A DNA stretch of 12,072 nucleotides from Acidobacteriota bacterium (GTDB lineage: Bacteria > Acidobacteriota > Vicinamibacteria > Vicinamibacterales > UBA8438): positions 1 through 12,072 of the forward strand of contig DQEK01000391.1 in assembly GCA_003533545.1 (NCBI GenBank), read 5' to 3'. The translations under genes were made by a program, and so were the position numbers. Of the stretch, positions 1 through 6,421 are shown piece by piece. Numbering within the stretch: position 1 is the stretch's first letter; each line of letters opens with the position of its first letter. The notes under the pieces were generated by a model that saw nothing but the letters and a program-made list of their open reading frames with translations, made no database searches and was not told where the DNA came from.

Positions 1-1
1 G

Positions 2-661
2 GGAAGACTCGGCGACAGGATGGCCGAGTACTGCGTCGGACACGCGTTGACACAGTCGCAACGCATCCTCAGGTTTCAACGCGATCAGGCTGCACGCCGT
101 TGGGCTCCGGTCGAACCGGAGACCATCCGCGATTCAACCGCTGTAATCCTGGGTACCGGCTCGGTCGGCGCGGCGATCGCCGCGCGTTTTGCCGCGCTCG
201 GATGTGTGACCATTGGCGTGTCTCGACGCGGCCGCCCACACCCCACTTTCGCCCGGGTCCATGCGGTGACTGAACTCGCCGCAGTGGTTCCGGCTGCGCG
301 ATGGCTCGTGCTTGCCGCGCCGCTCACACCCGACACGCGCCGCCTGGTGGGAGCGCGTGTGCTGAACCAGTGCCATGGTGCGTTCCTCATCAACGTCGCC
401 CGGGGGGAACTGCTCGAGACCGGGGCACTTCTTGCGGCCCTCAAGACTCGGGCGCTGGTCGGAGCGGCCCTTGACGTGTTCGACGAGGAACCGTTACCCG
501 AGGACTCGCCGCTTTGGGAAGCTCCCAACGTGGTCATCACGCCCCATATAGCCGGTGTGACCCACGCCTCCGAAGCAGGTGCGGCGTTCCTTGAGGCCCT
601 ACGTAGACTCGAGGCCGGCGAGCCGGTTCCCATGGCGATCGACACGGCCTGTGGCTACTAA
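2..661 (+). CDS. D-2-hydroxyacid dehydrogenase, GhrA-like (5' partial)
   Basis: NAD(P)-dependent 2-hydroxyacid dehydrogenase, probably cytosolic and reducing glyoxylate, hydroxypyruvate or a similar 2-oxoacid. The frame stays open to the window edge. The first in-frame ATG (20) falls in the MAEY motif, which sits about 100 residues into full-length members (usually 310-330 aa), so the true start is upstream. Counting from that Met, the Rossmann motif GTGSVG is at 45-50, the catalytic Arg in NVARG at 128, the Glu in DVFDEEPLP at 157 and the catalytic His in TPHIAG at 176. The ending, GEPV followed by a C-terminal GY, matches my memory of E. coli GhrA better than SerA or LdhA types; that subfamily call is from recall. 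It converges on the minus-strand hydrolase across a 188-bp gap. Substrate is unknown. Confidence 0.88.
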   Translation, partial: GRLGDRMAEYCVGHALTQSQRILRFQRDQAARRWAPVEPETIRDSTAVILGTGSVGAAIAARFAALGCVTIGVSRRGRPHPTFARVHAVTELAAVVPAARWLVLAAPLTPDTRRLVGARVLNQCHGAFLINVARGELLETGALLAALKTRALVGAALDVFDEEPLPEDSPLWEAPNVVITPHIAGVTHASEAGAAFLEALRRLEAGEPVPMAIDTACGY

Positions 662-849
662 CTTCAATCCGCGTTGGTTCTACGCTGCTCTGTGTGACCC
701 ACAGTTTCACTGAGGCTGTCAGCCCGTTGCGCCGGTTCCCGCGGTGAAACTCTACGCAGGAAATGCGCTGGGCCCGTCCGCTCCACACGGCCGACTATCC
801 CGCTCAAACGAAACGCTAGCTGGTTGAATACGCCGCCGGTCAACGGCGT

Positions 850-2019
850 TCACAGCACTGCCGCGAGAAAACGCTCGACCGCGTAGGTTGTGACCTGGCC
901 GCAGGGCCCGCGCAGGAGGTAGTCGCAACCGTGTACTGCCCACGGCAACTGCAAATACAAATGGGGTACTCGGGCCCGCAGCAGCCGGTCTGACAAGAAC
1001 TCGGCGTGAAACGGAGAGACCAACTCGTCGCGTAGACCGTTGATAAGCAGAGTGGGCGGCGTCGCGTGACCGACATGGCTCAACGGGGAGGCCGCATCGT
1101 ATTGCGGGCCGTGCGTATCTGGCGATCCCCCCAGATAGGCATCGAGCACGGCACTCGAGTCAATGATCGAAAGTTTCGCCGGGTTCGCATAGCCCCAGCG
1201 CAACGCGATCGGCCCATAGAAGGAAACGACACCCTTGATGGCTGGGTCGCGCAACGTGTAGGCGGTGACCAACGCGAGCTGGGCGCCCGCCGAACGTCCG
1301 ACCAGCGCCAGCCGGTCAGCATCGAGACCCAGAGGCCCGGCATTACGCTTGAGAAAGCTGATGGCCGCCGCCACGTCGTCGCGCGCCGCCGGAAAAGGAA
1401 ACCGTGGGGCCAATCGATAACTGACCGCGGCCACCAGATAACCCCTCGCGGCCAGATATCGGTTGAACGCCGGAAAATCGCGCCGGCTGCCGCTCTGCCA
1501 AGAACCACCGTGGATGGTAACCACGCCCGGCAACGGCGCCCGGGCCGAAAGGGGACGATAGAGGTCGAGCCGCAGTTGCTCTCCGCCAGGCTCCGCATAG
1601 AGATGTTCCTCGAGTCCGACTTCGGGCGACGATAGACCGCCGAAGAGGTCGCGCACCACTAACGGCGACGGCCGAGGGTCGACAACCGGCGCCAGGGAAC
1701 CCAGAGGCCCGAAGCGCGTCTCCAGCACCGTGGGAAGTTCCCGGCCAACCCCTATCGCACGGACCACCGGCGTCAGCAGGAGGAGAGTGCCGAGCCCAGC
1801 CGCTATCACGCCACCGGTACCAACCCAGCTGCGCCACCAACTCGGGAGCAGCAACAACAGACACACCGGCACCGCCCAGTGCCCGCCCTCGGCCACGAGC
1901 ACACCCAACTGCCAGGCCCGGTCGTTGGCAGCAGGCAAGACCGCCAGACACCCGAGCGACAACAACACCGTCCCGACGAACAGACGCCCGAGGTTAAGAC
2001 GCTTCGCTCTCGATCCCAT
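850..2019 (-). CDS. Membrane-anchored alpha/beta hydrolase (esterase/lipase-like)
   Basis: Serine hydrolase of the alpha/beta fold, carboxylesterase or BD-FAE/lipase-like group, 389 aa. The N-terminus has three hydrophobic segments (about 12-30, 38-60 and 68-90) that look like membrane spans and are not part of the hydrolase fold. The catalytic domain follows from about 135: oxyanion motif HGGSW (170-174), nucleophile elbow GRSAG with Ser243, acid Asp331 in NGLRDELV, and His363 in VHGCD. The triad is complete, so it is probably active, on ester substrates at the membrane. The ATG at 2019 is used because membrane segment 1 begins just after it; no good Shine-Dalgarno is visible. It is separated from the next minus-strand gene by 416 bp, so it is probably its own unit. 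Natural substrate cannot be told from sequence. Confidence 0.87.
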   Translation of the reverse strand: MGSRAKRLNLGRLFVGTVLLSLGCLAVLPAANDRAWQLGVLVAEGGHWAVPVCLLLLLPSWWRSWVGTGGVIAAGLGTLLLLTPVVRAIGVGRELPTVLETRFGPLGSLAPVVDPRPSPLVVRDLFGGLSSPEVGLEEHLYAEPGGEQLRLDLYRPLSARAPLPGVVTIHGGSWQSGSRRDFPAFNRYLAARGYLVAAVSYRLAPRFPFPAARDDVAAAISFLKRNAGPLGLDADRLALVGRSAGAQLALVTAYTLRDPAIKGVVSFYGPIALRWGYANPAKLSIIDSSAVLDAYLGGSPDTHGPQYDAASPLSHVGHATPPTLLINGLRDELVSPFHAEFLSDRLLRARVPHLYLQLPWAVHGCDYLLRGPCGQVTTYAVERFLAAVL

Positions 2020-2038
2020 CAGAACAGAGGCCTAACCG

Positions 2039-2106
2039 GTCAATGTGTTACCCCAAAAAACGGTCGGCGTTTGATGCGGCCACTGACTCCCAAGCGTGAC
2101 ATTGAC
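2039..2106. repeat. Spaced inverted repeat GTCAATGT / ACATTGAC upstream of hydrolase
   Basis: GTCAATGT at 2039-2046 is matched by its perfect reverse complement ACATTGAC at 2099-2106, about 60 bp apart, that is 20-87 bases before the hydrolase start codon. The position and roughly six-turn spacing would suit paired operator half-sites, but an 8-bp match can arise by chance in a region this size. Confidence 0.2.
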
Positions 2107-2315
2107 GCACCCGACGCGTACCCGGTACCCGCAACCTTGATCCTGCACCATTTCTGCACGGCCCGCCAGCAGGACGGGCGCGACAAAACCAATAACGAAT
2201 GCTCAACGACGCCGAACAGCGCCGCCTCTTTCTAGGCCTCCGAACCGTGCGGCCCGCGTCCGCGGTGACCCAGCTACCGAGACGTGTCTACAAGGGGGTG
2301 GGATGGGGCAAGAAA

Positions 2316-2345
2316 CAGCGGGAATCTGTTCATAACCACCCGCTG
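2316..2345 (-). terminator. Possible weak intrinsic terminator
   Basis: CAGCGGG (2316-2322) and CCCGCTG (2339-2345) form a perfect 7-bp stem with a 16-nt loop. Read on the minus strand, the stem is followed at once by TTTCTT. It lies about 90 nt beyond the stop codon of the secreted Ig-like protein gene. The long loop and interrupted T-tract make it a weak candidate. Confidence 0.35.
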
Positions 2346-2435
2346 AGGCCTCCGACGGCCAACGACCGAGAGCATGCGTTGTCCCCCACTAGAGGGAAAA
2401 ACGTGCAGACCGGAGAAGTCTTTTCAGCGGCCCTG

Positions 2436-3359
2436 CTACGGGCCAACCGTCACATCAACCCGAGCACTGGTCCAACAACACTGTCTCGTGCTGCCCTCGC
2501 CAGCGGTAATCGAGCTGTCGTTGGCAATCACCATGAGCCGATACTGGCCCGGCTCACTGAAGGTGACCGCGGTCATCGTCTCGCCGCCGGTGAGCTCCTC
2601 GAAGCTATGGGTCAGCTCGGGACCTGCGTCAACCCCTTCTGCTTCGAAGATCACCTCGCCCGGTCCGCGGAATTTTTTCCAGGTGACACTGACCGGCGCG
2701 CGACGCCGACCCCTGCGAGGGGTGTCGTCATCATCATCGGCATCACCGGCTCGTGACTCTACCTCGCCCGCGAGCGGATTGTCACTGGCACTCGCCAGCA
2801 GCGTCAGCGCCTCCCCCACGGTGGTCGTGTAGTTAGCCGCCACTTCGGGTATCGGGCCCGCGAGTTCCTCGCCACTGGAACCAAGTCTGATCGTCGGCGG
2901 TGTGTTGCCGTTGGACTGGTCCAGAAGCGGGCTCGCGAAATATGCCGGAACGGTCGTGAATGCAATCTCCGTTGGCTGGTTGTTCACCTGGACCGTCCAG
3001 GTCAGCCTTCGTTCGGCTTCGGCTTCCGGCACCCTCATGGAGAAGACGCCAATGTGTCGACCGGGCAAGAAGTGGGTCGGCTGGCCCTTGTCCGGATTAC
3101 CAGGGCCCATGCTATTGTCCGCGCCAACCGGGATATCCAGAGCCTCGTCGTTGCGGTTCATGTAGCCCAACACCAGCGTTACGGTGCCGTCCTCGTTTCG
3201 CGACCAGGACTCGTAGGCCGGCCAGATCGCTTCACCTTTATCCCCAGTCGGCTCGAGCGGGTGCGGGGCTCGAGGGATCTGCGCCTCGCCGACGGACGCG
3301 ATGATCAAACACGAGGCGACAATGGTGAGGACGCTGACGGATAGGCGTGACGCATGCAT
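2436..3359 (-). CDS. Secreted protein of unknown function with Ig/PKD-like C-terminus
   Basis: Function unknown, 307 aa. Residues 1-26 are a clear signal peptide (cleavage likely after GEA), so it is exported. The first half (about 45-145) resembles an unnamed family I recall next to cytochrome/monooxygenase genes in Acidobacteriota-type genomes, marked by YESW near 49 and GYMNRN at 65-70. The C-terminal part (about 175-307) has alternating beta-strand character and ends like a PKD or Ig domain, with GQYRLMV at 271-277. An insertion holds the acidic run DADDDDD (206-212) followed by RRGRRR (215-220). Vicinal cysteines C294-C295 sit in the last strand. The ATG at 3359 has a run of six G eight bases upstream. 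It lies 134 bp after the cytochrome/monooxygenase gene and may be a partner of it; this is inference. Confidence 0.75.
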   Translation of the reverse strand: MHASRLSVSVLTIVASCLIIASVGEAQIPRAPHPLEPTGDKGEAIWPAYESWSRNEDGTVTLVLGYMNRNDEALDIPVGADNSMGPGNPDKGQPTHFLPGRHIGVFSMRVPEAEAERRLTWTVQVNNQPTEIAFTTVPAYFASPLLDQSNGNTPPTIRLGSSGEELAGPIPEVAANYTTTVGEALTLLASASDNPLAGEVESRAGDADDDDDTPRRGRRRAPVSVTWKKFRGPGEVIFEAEGVDAGPELTHSFEELTGGETMTAVTFSEPGQYRLMVIANDSSITAGEGSTRQCCWTSARVDVTVGP

Positions 3360-3435
3360 GGCGGTGGCCCCCCTTTAGTGAACGGGCGTGGTAGAAACAA
3401 ACGACACGAGAACTCCCGCTGAGGGACAAACGAGG

Positions 3436-3468
3436 AGGGGTGCCGCTCGCGTCGTAAACGGCACCCCT
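3436..3468. terminator. Strong GC-rich hairpin between two minus-strand genes
   Basis: AGGGGTGCCG (3436-3445) and CGGCACCCCT (3459-3468) form a perfect 10-bp stem with a 13-nt loop, 25 nt past the stop codon of the cytochrome/monooxygenase gene. Read on the minus strand, the tail is CCTCGTTTG, a poor T-tract. Read on the plus strand, TTT follows at once and a T6 run comes 10 nt later. It most likely ends or trims the minus-strand transcript, or acts in both directions. It also separates the cytochrome gene from the next gene. Confidence 0.55.
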
Positions 3469-3471
3469 TTC

Positions 3472-3491
3472 ACACTAATTTTTTACACTAA
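3472..3491. repeat. Short direct repeat ACACTAA x2 around a T6 tract
   Basis: ACACTAA occurs at 3472-3478 and again at 3485-3491, separated by six T residues (13-bp period), between the hairpin and the stop codon of the cytochrome/monooxygenase gene. It is an AT-rich patch in otherwise GC-rich DNA. Role unknown; it may simply be part of the termination region. Confidence 0.4.
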
Positions 3492-3493
3492 GG

Positions 3494-4855
3494 CTACTCT
3501 CCGCCCCCGATCGCAGCCTCGGCGGCCTCGCGCTTCGCTACTTCGGCTTCGTATTCCTCGTCCTCGAAGTAGGTGACGTTCACCCACGCGTGGCCCATTT
3601 CGTCGGCCGTGCGACTCCCGCTGCCGACCCAGACGTTCGAGTCCGGGTTGGACCGATTCGCCGCGGTGTTGTCGTACCACGCCGTGATTTTGAGCAGCGT
3701 CCCCTTCGGCAGCAACGGCGCCACGTCGTCGGTGTAGACGTAGCTGTTGTGCCAGTTGAAGTTGAAGTCACCCACGTGGCTCAAGAGCTGACGGCGACCG
3801 GTCGGCAAAATCGCCTCCATCGACATCGCCGTGCCGCGCAGATGCATATGCGGCTGAAAGCTCTCGACCCGACCGGCGCGCTGCAGCGGGAAGAAGCCCT
3901 CGGTCACAGCGGTGCCATTGGCCGGAATGTCCATCTGGCCGGTGCCCATCAGATGCAGCACCTGCCGGTACTTCGGAGGGGCGTCCTTCGGATAAAGGTA
4001 GACACCGAGTTGGACGGTGTCCGTGATCTCCTCACCGACCGCCGCGTAGTGGATGTCCCAAGCGATCTCGGAGTCCGGCATCATGAGCTTGCCGCTATCC
4101 GGACGCATGAGCTCGCCCTGCTTGCCGACCGCCCACTCCATGAAGGTACCGGCGCCCCGGGACCGATCAGCCACCCCACCAACCGAGTTGGCCGCGTTAG
4201 CCCGTTGAATCTGCGCGTCAGGCTCTTCTTGGACGAGTCTGGAGATCGCGTGGTGCGTGATCTTGCGACCCTCGGCCGTTGACGGCCGAGTCTCGATGGC
4301 GCGCGCCCAGCGCTGCTCGGTGAGCCCGGTGGGCACTGTCGGCCGCCACCAAGCGTCGCCCGTTTCGGCCGCCATCGTGTAGGGGGTCGACTCGACGATC
4401 AGATCCGGCGGACCACCGAACTGGTCAGCGAAGTACCACTTGGATTCGTCCGGCCAGTCAACGGCAGCCGGCATGTCTTCCGGGTTGCCCCGCGGTGCGC
4501 CACCATCGACCCAGCGGACGATCGTGTCGAGTTCCTCGTCGGTCAAGGAGCGGTCGTTCTTGAACTCCGTGATCCCGACCGTGCGGTCGATGTGCCAGGG
4601 CGGCATCTGCCGGCTCGACACGCGGTCCTTGATCGACCTGGCCCAAGGCCGCGACTCCTGGAAAGTCACCAGCGACATCGGTGCGATCGAACCCGGCCGA
4701 TGGCACGCTTCACACTTGGCCTGGAAAATCGGGGCGATGTCCTTCGTAAATGTCGGCACCTCATCCTCGGCCGCACTCGCCGAAACGGGCATCATGGCCG
4801 CGATTGCGAACACGGACAGGAGAACACCGAGAGATCTGAACGTGGTGGTCTTCAT
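3494..4855 (-). CDS. c-type cytochrome fused to PHM-like copper type II monooxygenase
   Basis: Probable periplasmic haem-copper oxidoreductase, 453 aa. A signal peptide covers about 1-28. A small cytochrome c-like domain follows (about 33-120), with the haem motif CEACH at 48-52 and a likely axial Met84 in QMPPWH. From about 145 the protein resembles the two-domain copper type II monooxygenases such as peptidylglycine alpha-hydroxylating monooxygenase. The paired His201-His202 with His269 fit the CuH site. His336 and His338 (PHMH) with Met420 (DEMGH) fit the CuM site. Spacings 202-269, 269-336 and 338-420 are close to those of the animal enzyme. The cytochrome would then supply electrons in place of ascorbate; that and the substrate are inference. 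AGGA lies 9 nt before the ATG, a sigma70-like promoter lies just upstream and a strong hairpin follows the stop. Confidence 0.85.
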   Translation of the reverse strand: MKTTTFRSLGVLLSVFAIAAMMPVSASAAEDEVPTFTKDIAPIFQAKCEACHRPGSIAPMSLVTFQESRPWARSIKDRVSSRQMPPWHIDRTVGITEFKNDRSLTDEELDTIVRWVDGGAPRGNPEDMPAAVDWPDESKWYFADQFGGPPDLIVESTPYTMAAETGDAWWRPTVPTGLTEQRWARAIETRPSTAEGRKITHHAISRLVQEEPDAQIQRANAANSVGGVADRSRGAGTFMEWAVGKQGELMRPDSGKLMMPDSEIAWDIHYAAVGEEITDTVQLGVYLYPKDAPPKYRQVLHLMGTGQMDIPANGTAVTEGFFPLQRAGRVESFQPHMHLRGTAMSMEAILPTGRRQLLSHVGDFNFNWHNSYVYTDDVAPLLPKGTLLKITAWYDNTAANRSNPDSNVWVGSGSRTADEMGHAWVNVTYFEDEEYEAEVAKREAAEAAIGGGE

Positions 4856-4899
4856 CGGACTATTTCCTTTCGCTCTGGCCTATCCAACCGTAACCCTTT

Positions 4900-4917
4900 A
4901 GGACCACCGTGGATCCT
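4900..4917. promoter_or_regulatory. Imperfect dyad overlapping -10 box (possible operator)
   Basis: Read on the plus strand, AGGA-CCA pairs with TGG-TCCT around a CCG centre, with one extra A in the right arm. The element covers the -10 box and the expected transcription start of the cytochrome/monooxygenase promoter. Such a position would suit a repressor site or a 5'-leader hairpin. Its short length means chance is possible. Confidence 0.25.
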
Positions 4918-4941
4918 ACTTCAGGAAAGCGGGAATCTCAA
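4913..4941 (-). promoter_or_regulatory. Sigma70-like promoter of cytochrome/monooxygenase gene
   Basis: On the minus strand, TTGAGA (4936-4941; five of six matches to TTGACA) is followed after exactly 17 nt by TAGGAT (4913-4918; four of six matches to TATAAT). Transcription would begin near 4906, giving a leader of about 50 nt before the ATG at 4855. This is the best promoter match in the window, judged by eye. It implies that the cytochrome/monooxygenase gene starts its own transcript. Confidence 0.45.
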
Positions 4942-5092
4942 ACCCATAAGCCGTCTGCCCTGGACCCCACTCAATTCCCAACTTCGTTGCCGAAAAACCG
5001 GCAGCAGCTCGCACTCACACAACAAATTATCGGCATCTCGTCCCCGCGAACGGAGCCAGATTCAACAGGACAAAGGAAATTTTCAAGTGAGC

Positions 5093-5124
5093 GCCGAAAA
5101 CGGTTCGGGGAGGACCGTTTCGGC
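5093..5124 (-). terminator. 3' hairpin after PDLQGVW protein gene
   Basis: GCCGAAAACGGT (5093-5104) pairs with ACCGTTTCGGC (5114-5124), a stem of about 11 bp with one bulged base and a 9-nt loop. It lies 50 nt past the stop codon at 5175 on the minus strand. Only scattered T residues follow on that strand (CTTGAAAATTTCC), so it may be a Rho-assisted end or an mRNA-stabilising hairpin rather than a classic terminator. Confidence 0.45.
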
Positions 5125-5174
5125 AACGTGCAGGACCTGCCCAGTCGCGATGCCGGCGCTGTCCCACGCCGTCG

Positions 5175-6194
5175 CTAGCGAGCAGCCGCCTCCTTGCCAC
5201 GCGCGCCAGTTAGGATCACGGCCATCGAAAAATTGCCCTCGTGGCAGGCGTACTCGAAGACCGGACTCGGATTCCGCCGCATCGGCACCTGATAGGTCCA
5301 CGGCCGCGCCCAGGTCTCCGGGTCGTTAACCGTCACTTCGTAGATCAGAACGTCTGGCGATTCGCGCGTGAAACGCTCCGTTAATTGCAGGGCGGCCGTC
5401 GACCCTCCCCGCATAAAACTCGTCTCGCGTAGAAAGTTTGTCGTCTCGACCACGAGCGCGTCACCGTCCCAGTACCCACGCGAATCGCCCGCCCACTGCC
5501 GTAGATCGAGGTGAGGCTGGCCGGTGAGCAAAACAACGCGAGCGTTGTGATTCATTTCGTTATAAATCACGATCGTGTCAGGCGTTTGGAACAACTGGAA
5601 GTTGTTGTTGTAGCCGCCGGGGGTCATGGGCGGTCCGGAATTGAATCCGGTGATGCAGCGCGCCTGCAAACCATTCGAACCGAGGTCCTCGACCCATCCC
5701 CCTGGCGTCGGCTCGTGCGGTCCCGTGTCTTTCCTCGCCTCGGCCAACGCCGCTCGGTTGCGCTCCGCACCCGGGGTCAGCGGTGGAATACGTCCGTCCG
5801 GCGGGTCGATGACAAGCGACGTCCGCTGCGTTGTAATGACCGAGGTTCCCCGGTCGAACCAAAACTGGTTGTAAGAACCTGGCGCCCCATCCGTGCCACG
5901 GTCTACGTTTCCGGTGGGGTCAACCTGGGTGCGCTGCGCAGGGCGGTTTGCGAGGGTGACGTCGCGGTCAACCGCTTCCTGACCGAGGTTGGCGGCCTCC
6001 TCGTCGGTCAGAAAAGCCTGATCGGCCCGTCCGGCCGGTCGTTCCATCGGGGTAATCGTGCGGAAATCCCATACGCCTTGGAGGTCCGGCTGACCCCACG
6101 CTGTCTGCGGGGCGTCCTGTGCAATGGTCGTAGCCGAGGCGCACACAACCAGGAACGAAACCGTGAACATCACAGCAAAGTGTCGTCGTGTCAT
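5175..6194 (-). CDS. Secreted protein of unknown function, PDLQGVW family
   Basis: Function unknown, 339 aa. It has a signal peptide (about 1-25) and no lipobox or transmembrane segment after it, so it is predicted periplasmic or secreted. I recognise it as a family found in many copies in Acidobacteriota-like genomes and usually annotated hypothetical. Its marks are PDLQGVWD at 36-43, IPPLTPGAE at 136-144, a central stretch QTPDTIVIYNEMNH at 203-216, WAGDSRGYWDGDALVVET at 234-251 and FEYACHEGN at 313-321. Two Cys, 180 and 317, could form a disulfide. The aromatic and acidic motifs suggest a beta-rich fold that may bind a small molecule, but no catalytic signature is visible. GGGAGGG lies 4 nt before the ATG. 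It starts 71 nt after the tRNA-Ser. Confidence 0.8.
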   Translation of the reverse strand: MTRRHFAVMFTVSFLVVCASATTIAQDAPQTAWGQPDLQGVWDFRTITPMERPAGRADQAFLTDEEAANLGQEAVDRDVTLANRPAQRTQVDPTGNVDRGTDGAPGSYNQFWFDRGTSVITTQRTSLVIDPPDGRIPPLTPGAERNRAALAEARKDTGPHEPTPGGWVEDLGSNGLQARCITGFNSGPPMTPGGYNNNFQLFQTPDTIVIYNEMNHNARVVLLTGQPHLDLRQWAGDSRGYWDGDALVVETTNFLRETSFMRGGSTAALQLTERFTRESPDVLIYEVTVNDPETWARPWTYQVPMRRNPSPVFEYACHEGNFSMAVILTGARGKEAAAR

Positions 6195-6265
6195 GAAACC
6201 CTCCCGGCGTCACGCAGTATGCCGGACCAACTGGTAGGCCACCAGACGATCACGAACCAGATGAA

Positions 6266-6359
6266 TGGCGGTGAGGCAGGGATTCGAACCCTGGGAGGAG
6301 GTTAAAGCCCCCTCAACGGTTTAGCAAACCGCCGCCTTCAGCCTCTCGGCCACCTCACC
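6266..6359 (-). tRNA. tRNA-Ser (GCT), CCA encoded
   Basis: The minus strand folds into a class II tRNA. The acceptor stem GGTGAGG (6359-6353) pairs with CCTCACC (6276-6270), followed by discriminator G and an encoded CCA (6268-6266). The D-arm is serine-like (GGCCGAGAGGCTGAAGG). The anticodon arm GCGGT-TTGCTAA-ACCGT puts GCT in the anticodon position, reading AGC/AGT serine codons. A long variable arm rich in GAGG/CCTC follows, and the T-loop reads GGTTCGAATCC. It lies between two protein genes on the same strand, 62 nt after the peptidase stop, and may be read through from that operon; no separate promoter was obvious. Confidence 0.97.
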
Positions 6360-6421
6360 CCGAAGAACAGAGCACCGGCCCCACAAGTAGCGACCTGAGC
6401 CCAGCTACCATAGCGCACCGC

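Larger units (their letters stand above)
2020..2435. other. Intergenic region with no convincing gene
   Basis: This 416-bp gap lies between the 3' end of the secreted Ig-like protein gene and the start of the hydrolase gene, both on the minus strand. It should hold the terminator of the first and the promoter of the second. I see a 7-bp hairpin followed by TTTCTT on the minus strand (2316-2345) and a widely spaced 8-bp inverted repeat (2039-2106) near the hydrolase start. No clear -35/-10 pair was found. Open frames on the plus strand here have no recognisable protein features. Confidence 0.5.
4856..5174. other. Intergenic region holding promoter and 3' hairpin
   Basis: This 319-bp gap on the minus strand holds, from right to left, the 3' hairpin of the PDLQGVW protein gene (5093-5124) and the promoter and leader of the cytochrome/monooxygenase gene (4856-4941). 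The middle (about 4945-5090) shows nothing I can name. A plus-strand open frame at 4909-5178 has no recognisable protein character, and I do not call it a gene. Confidence 0.5.

Noticed and set aside
834..848. Hairpin CGCCG-GTCAA-CGGCG directly after the hydrolase stop
   Set aside because: The stem is only 5 bp and no T-tract follows on either strand, so I do not call it a terminator.
2199..2756. Plus-strand 185-aa open frame beginning in the intergenic region
   Set aside because: Most of it is antisense to the secreted Ig-like protein gene; no signal peptide, domain or low-complexity-free protein pattern is visible, and such frames are common in GC-rich DNA.
205..3359. CRISPR, toxin-antitoxin or phage-defence genes
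   Set aside because: No regularly spaced repeats, small paired ORFs or nuclease, helicase or effector motifs were found anywhere in the window.
4909..5178. Plus-strand 89-aa open frame in the gap before the cytochrome gene
   Set aside because: Polar, proline- and glutamine-rich sequence with no recognisable motif; it runs across the promoter and hairpin of minus-strand genes and no Shine-Dalgarno is evident.
5175..6194. Lipoprotein reading of the PDLQGVW protein (Cys18 in LVVC)
   Set aside because: The residue before the Cys is Val rather than Gly, Ala or Ser, and an ordinary signal-peptidase site follows, so a lipobox is not supported.
5511..6305. Plus-strand 264-aa open frame
   Set aside because: It is antisense to the PDLQGVW protein gene and runs into the tRNA-Ser, so it is a shadow frame.
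6266..6359. tRNA-Ser as an integration site for a mobile element
   Set aside because: No integrase, partial tRNA duplicate or flanking repeat is seen in the window, and the genes on both sides look like the same genome background.
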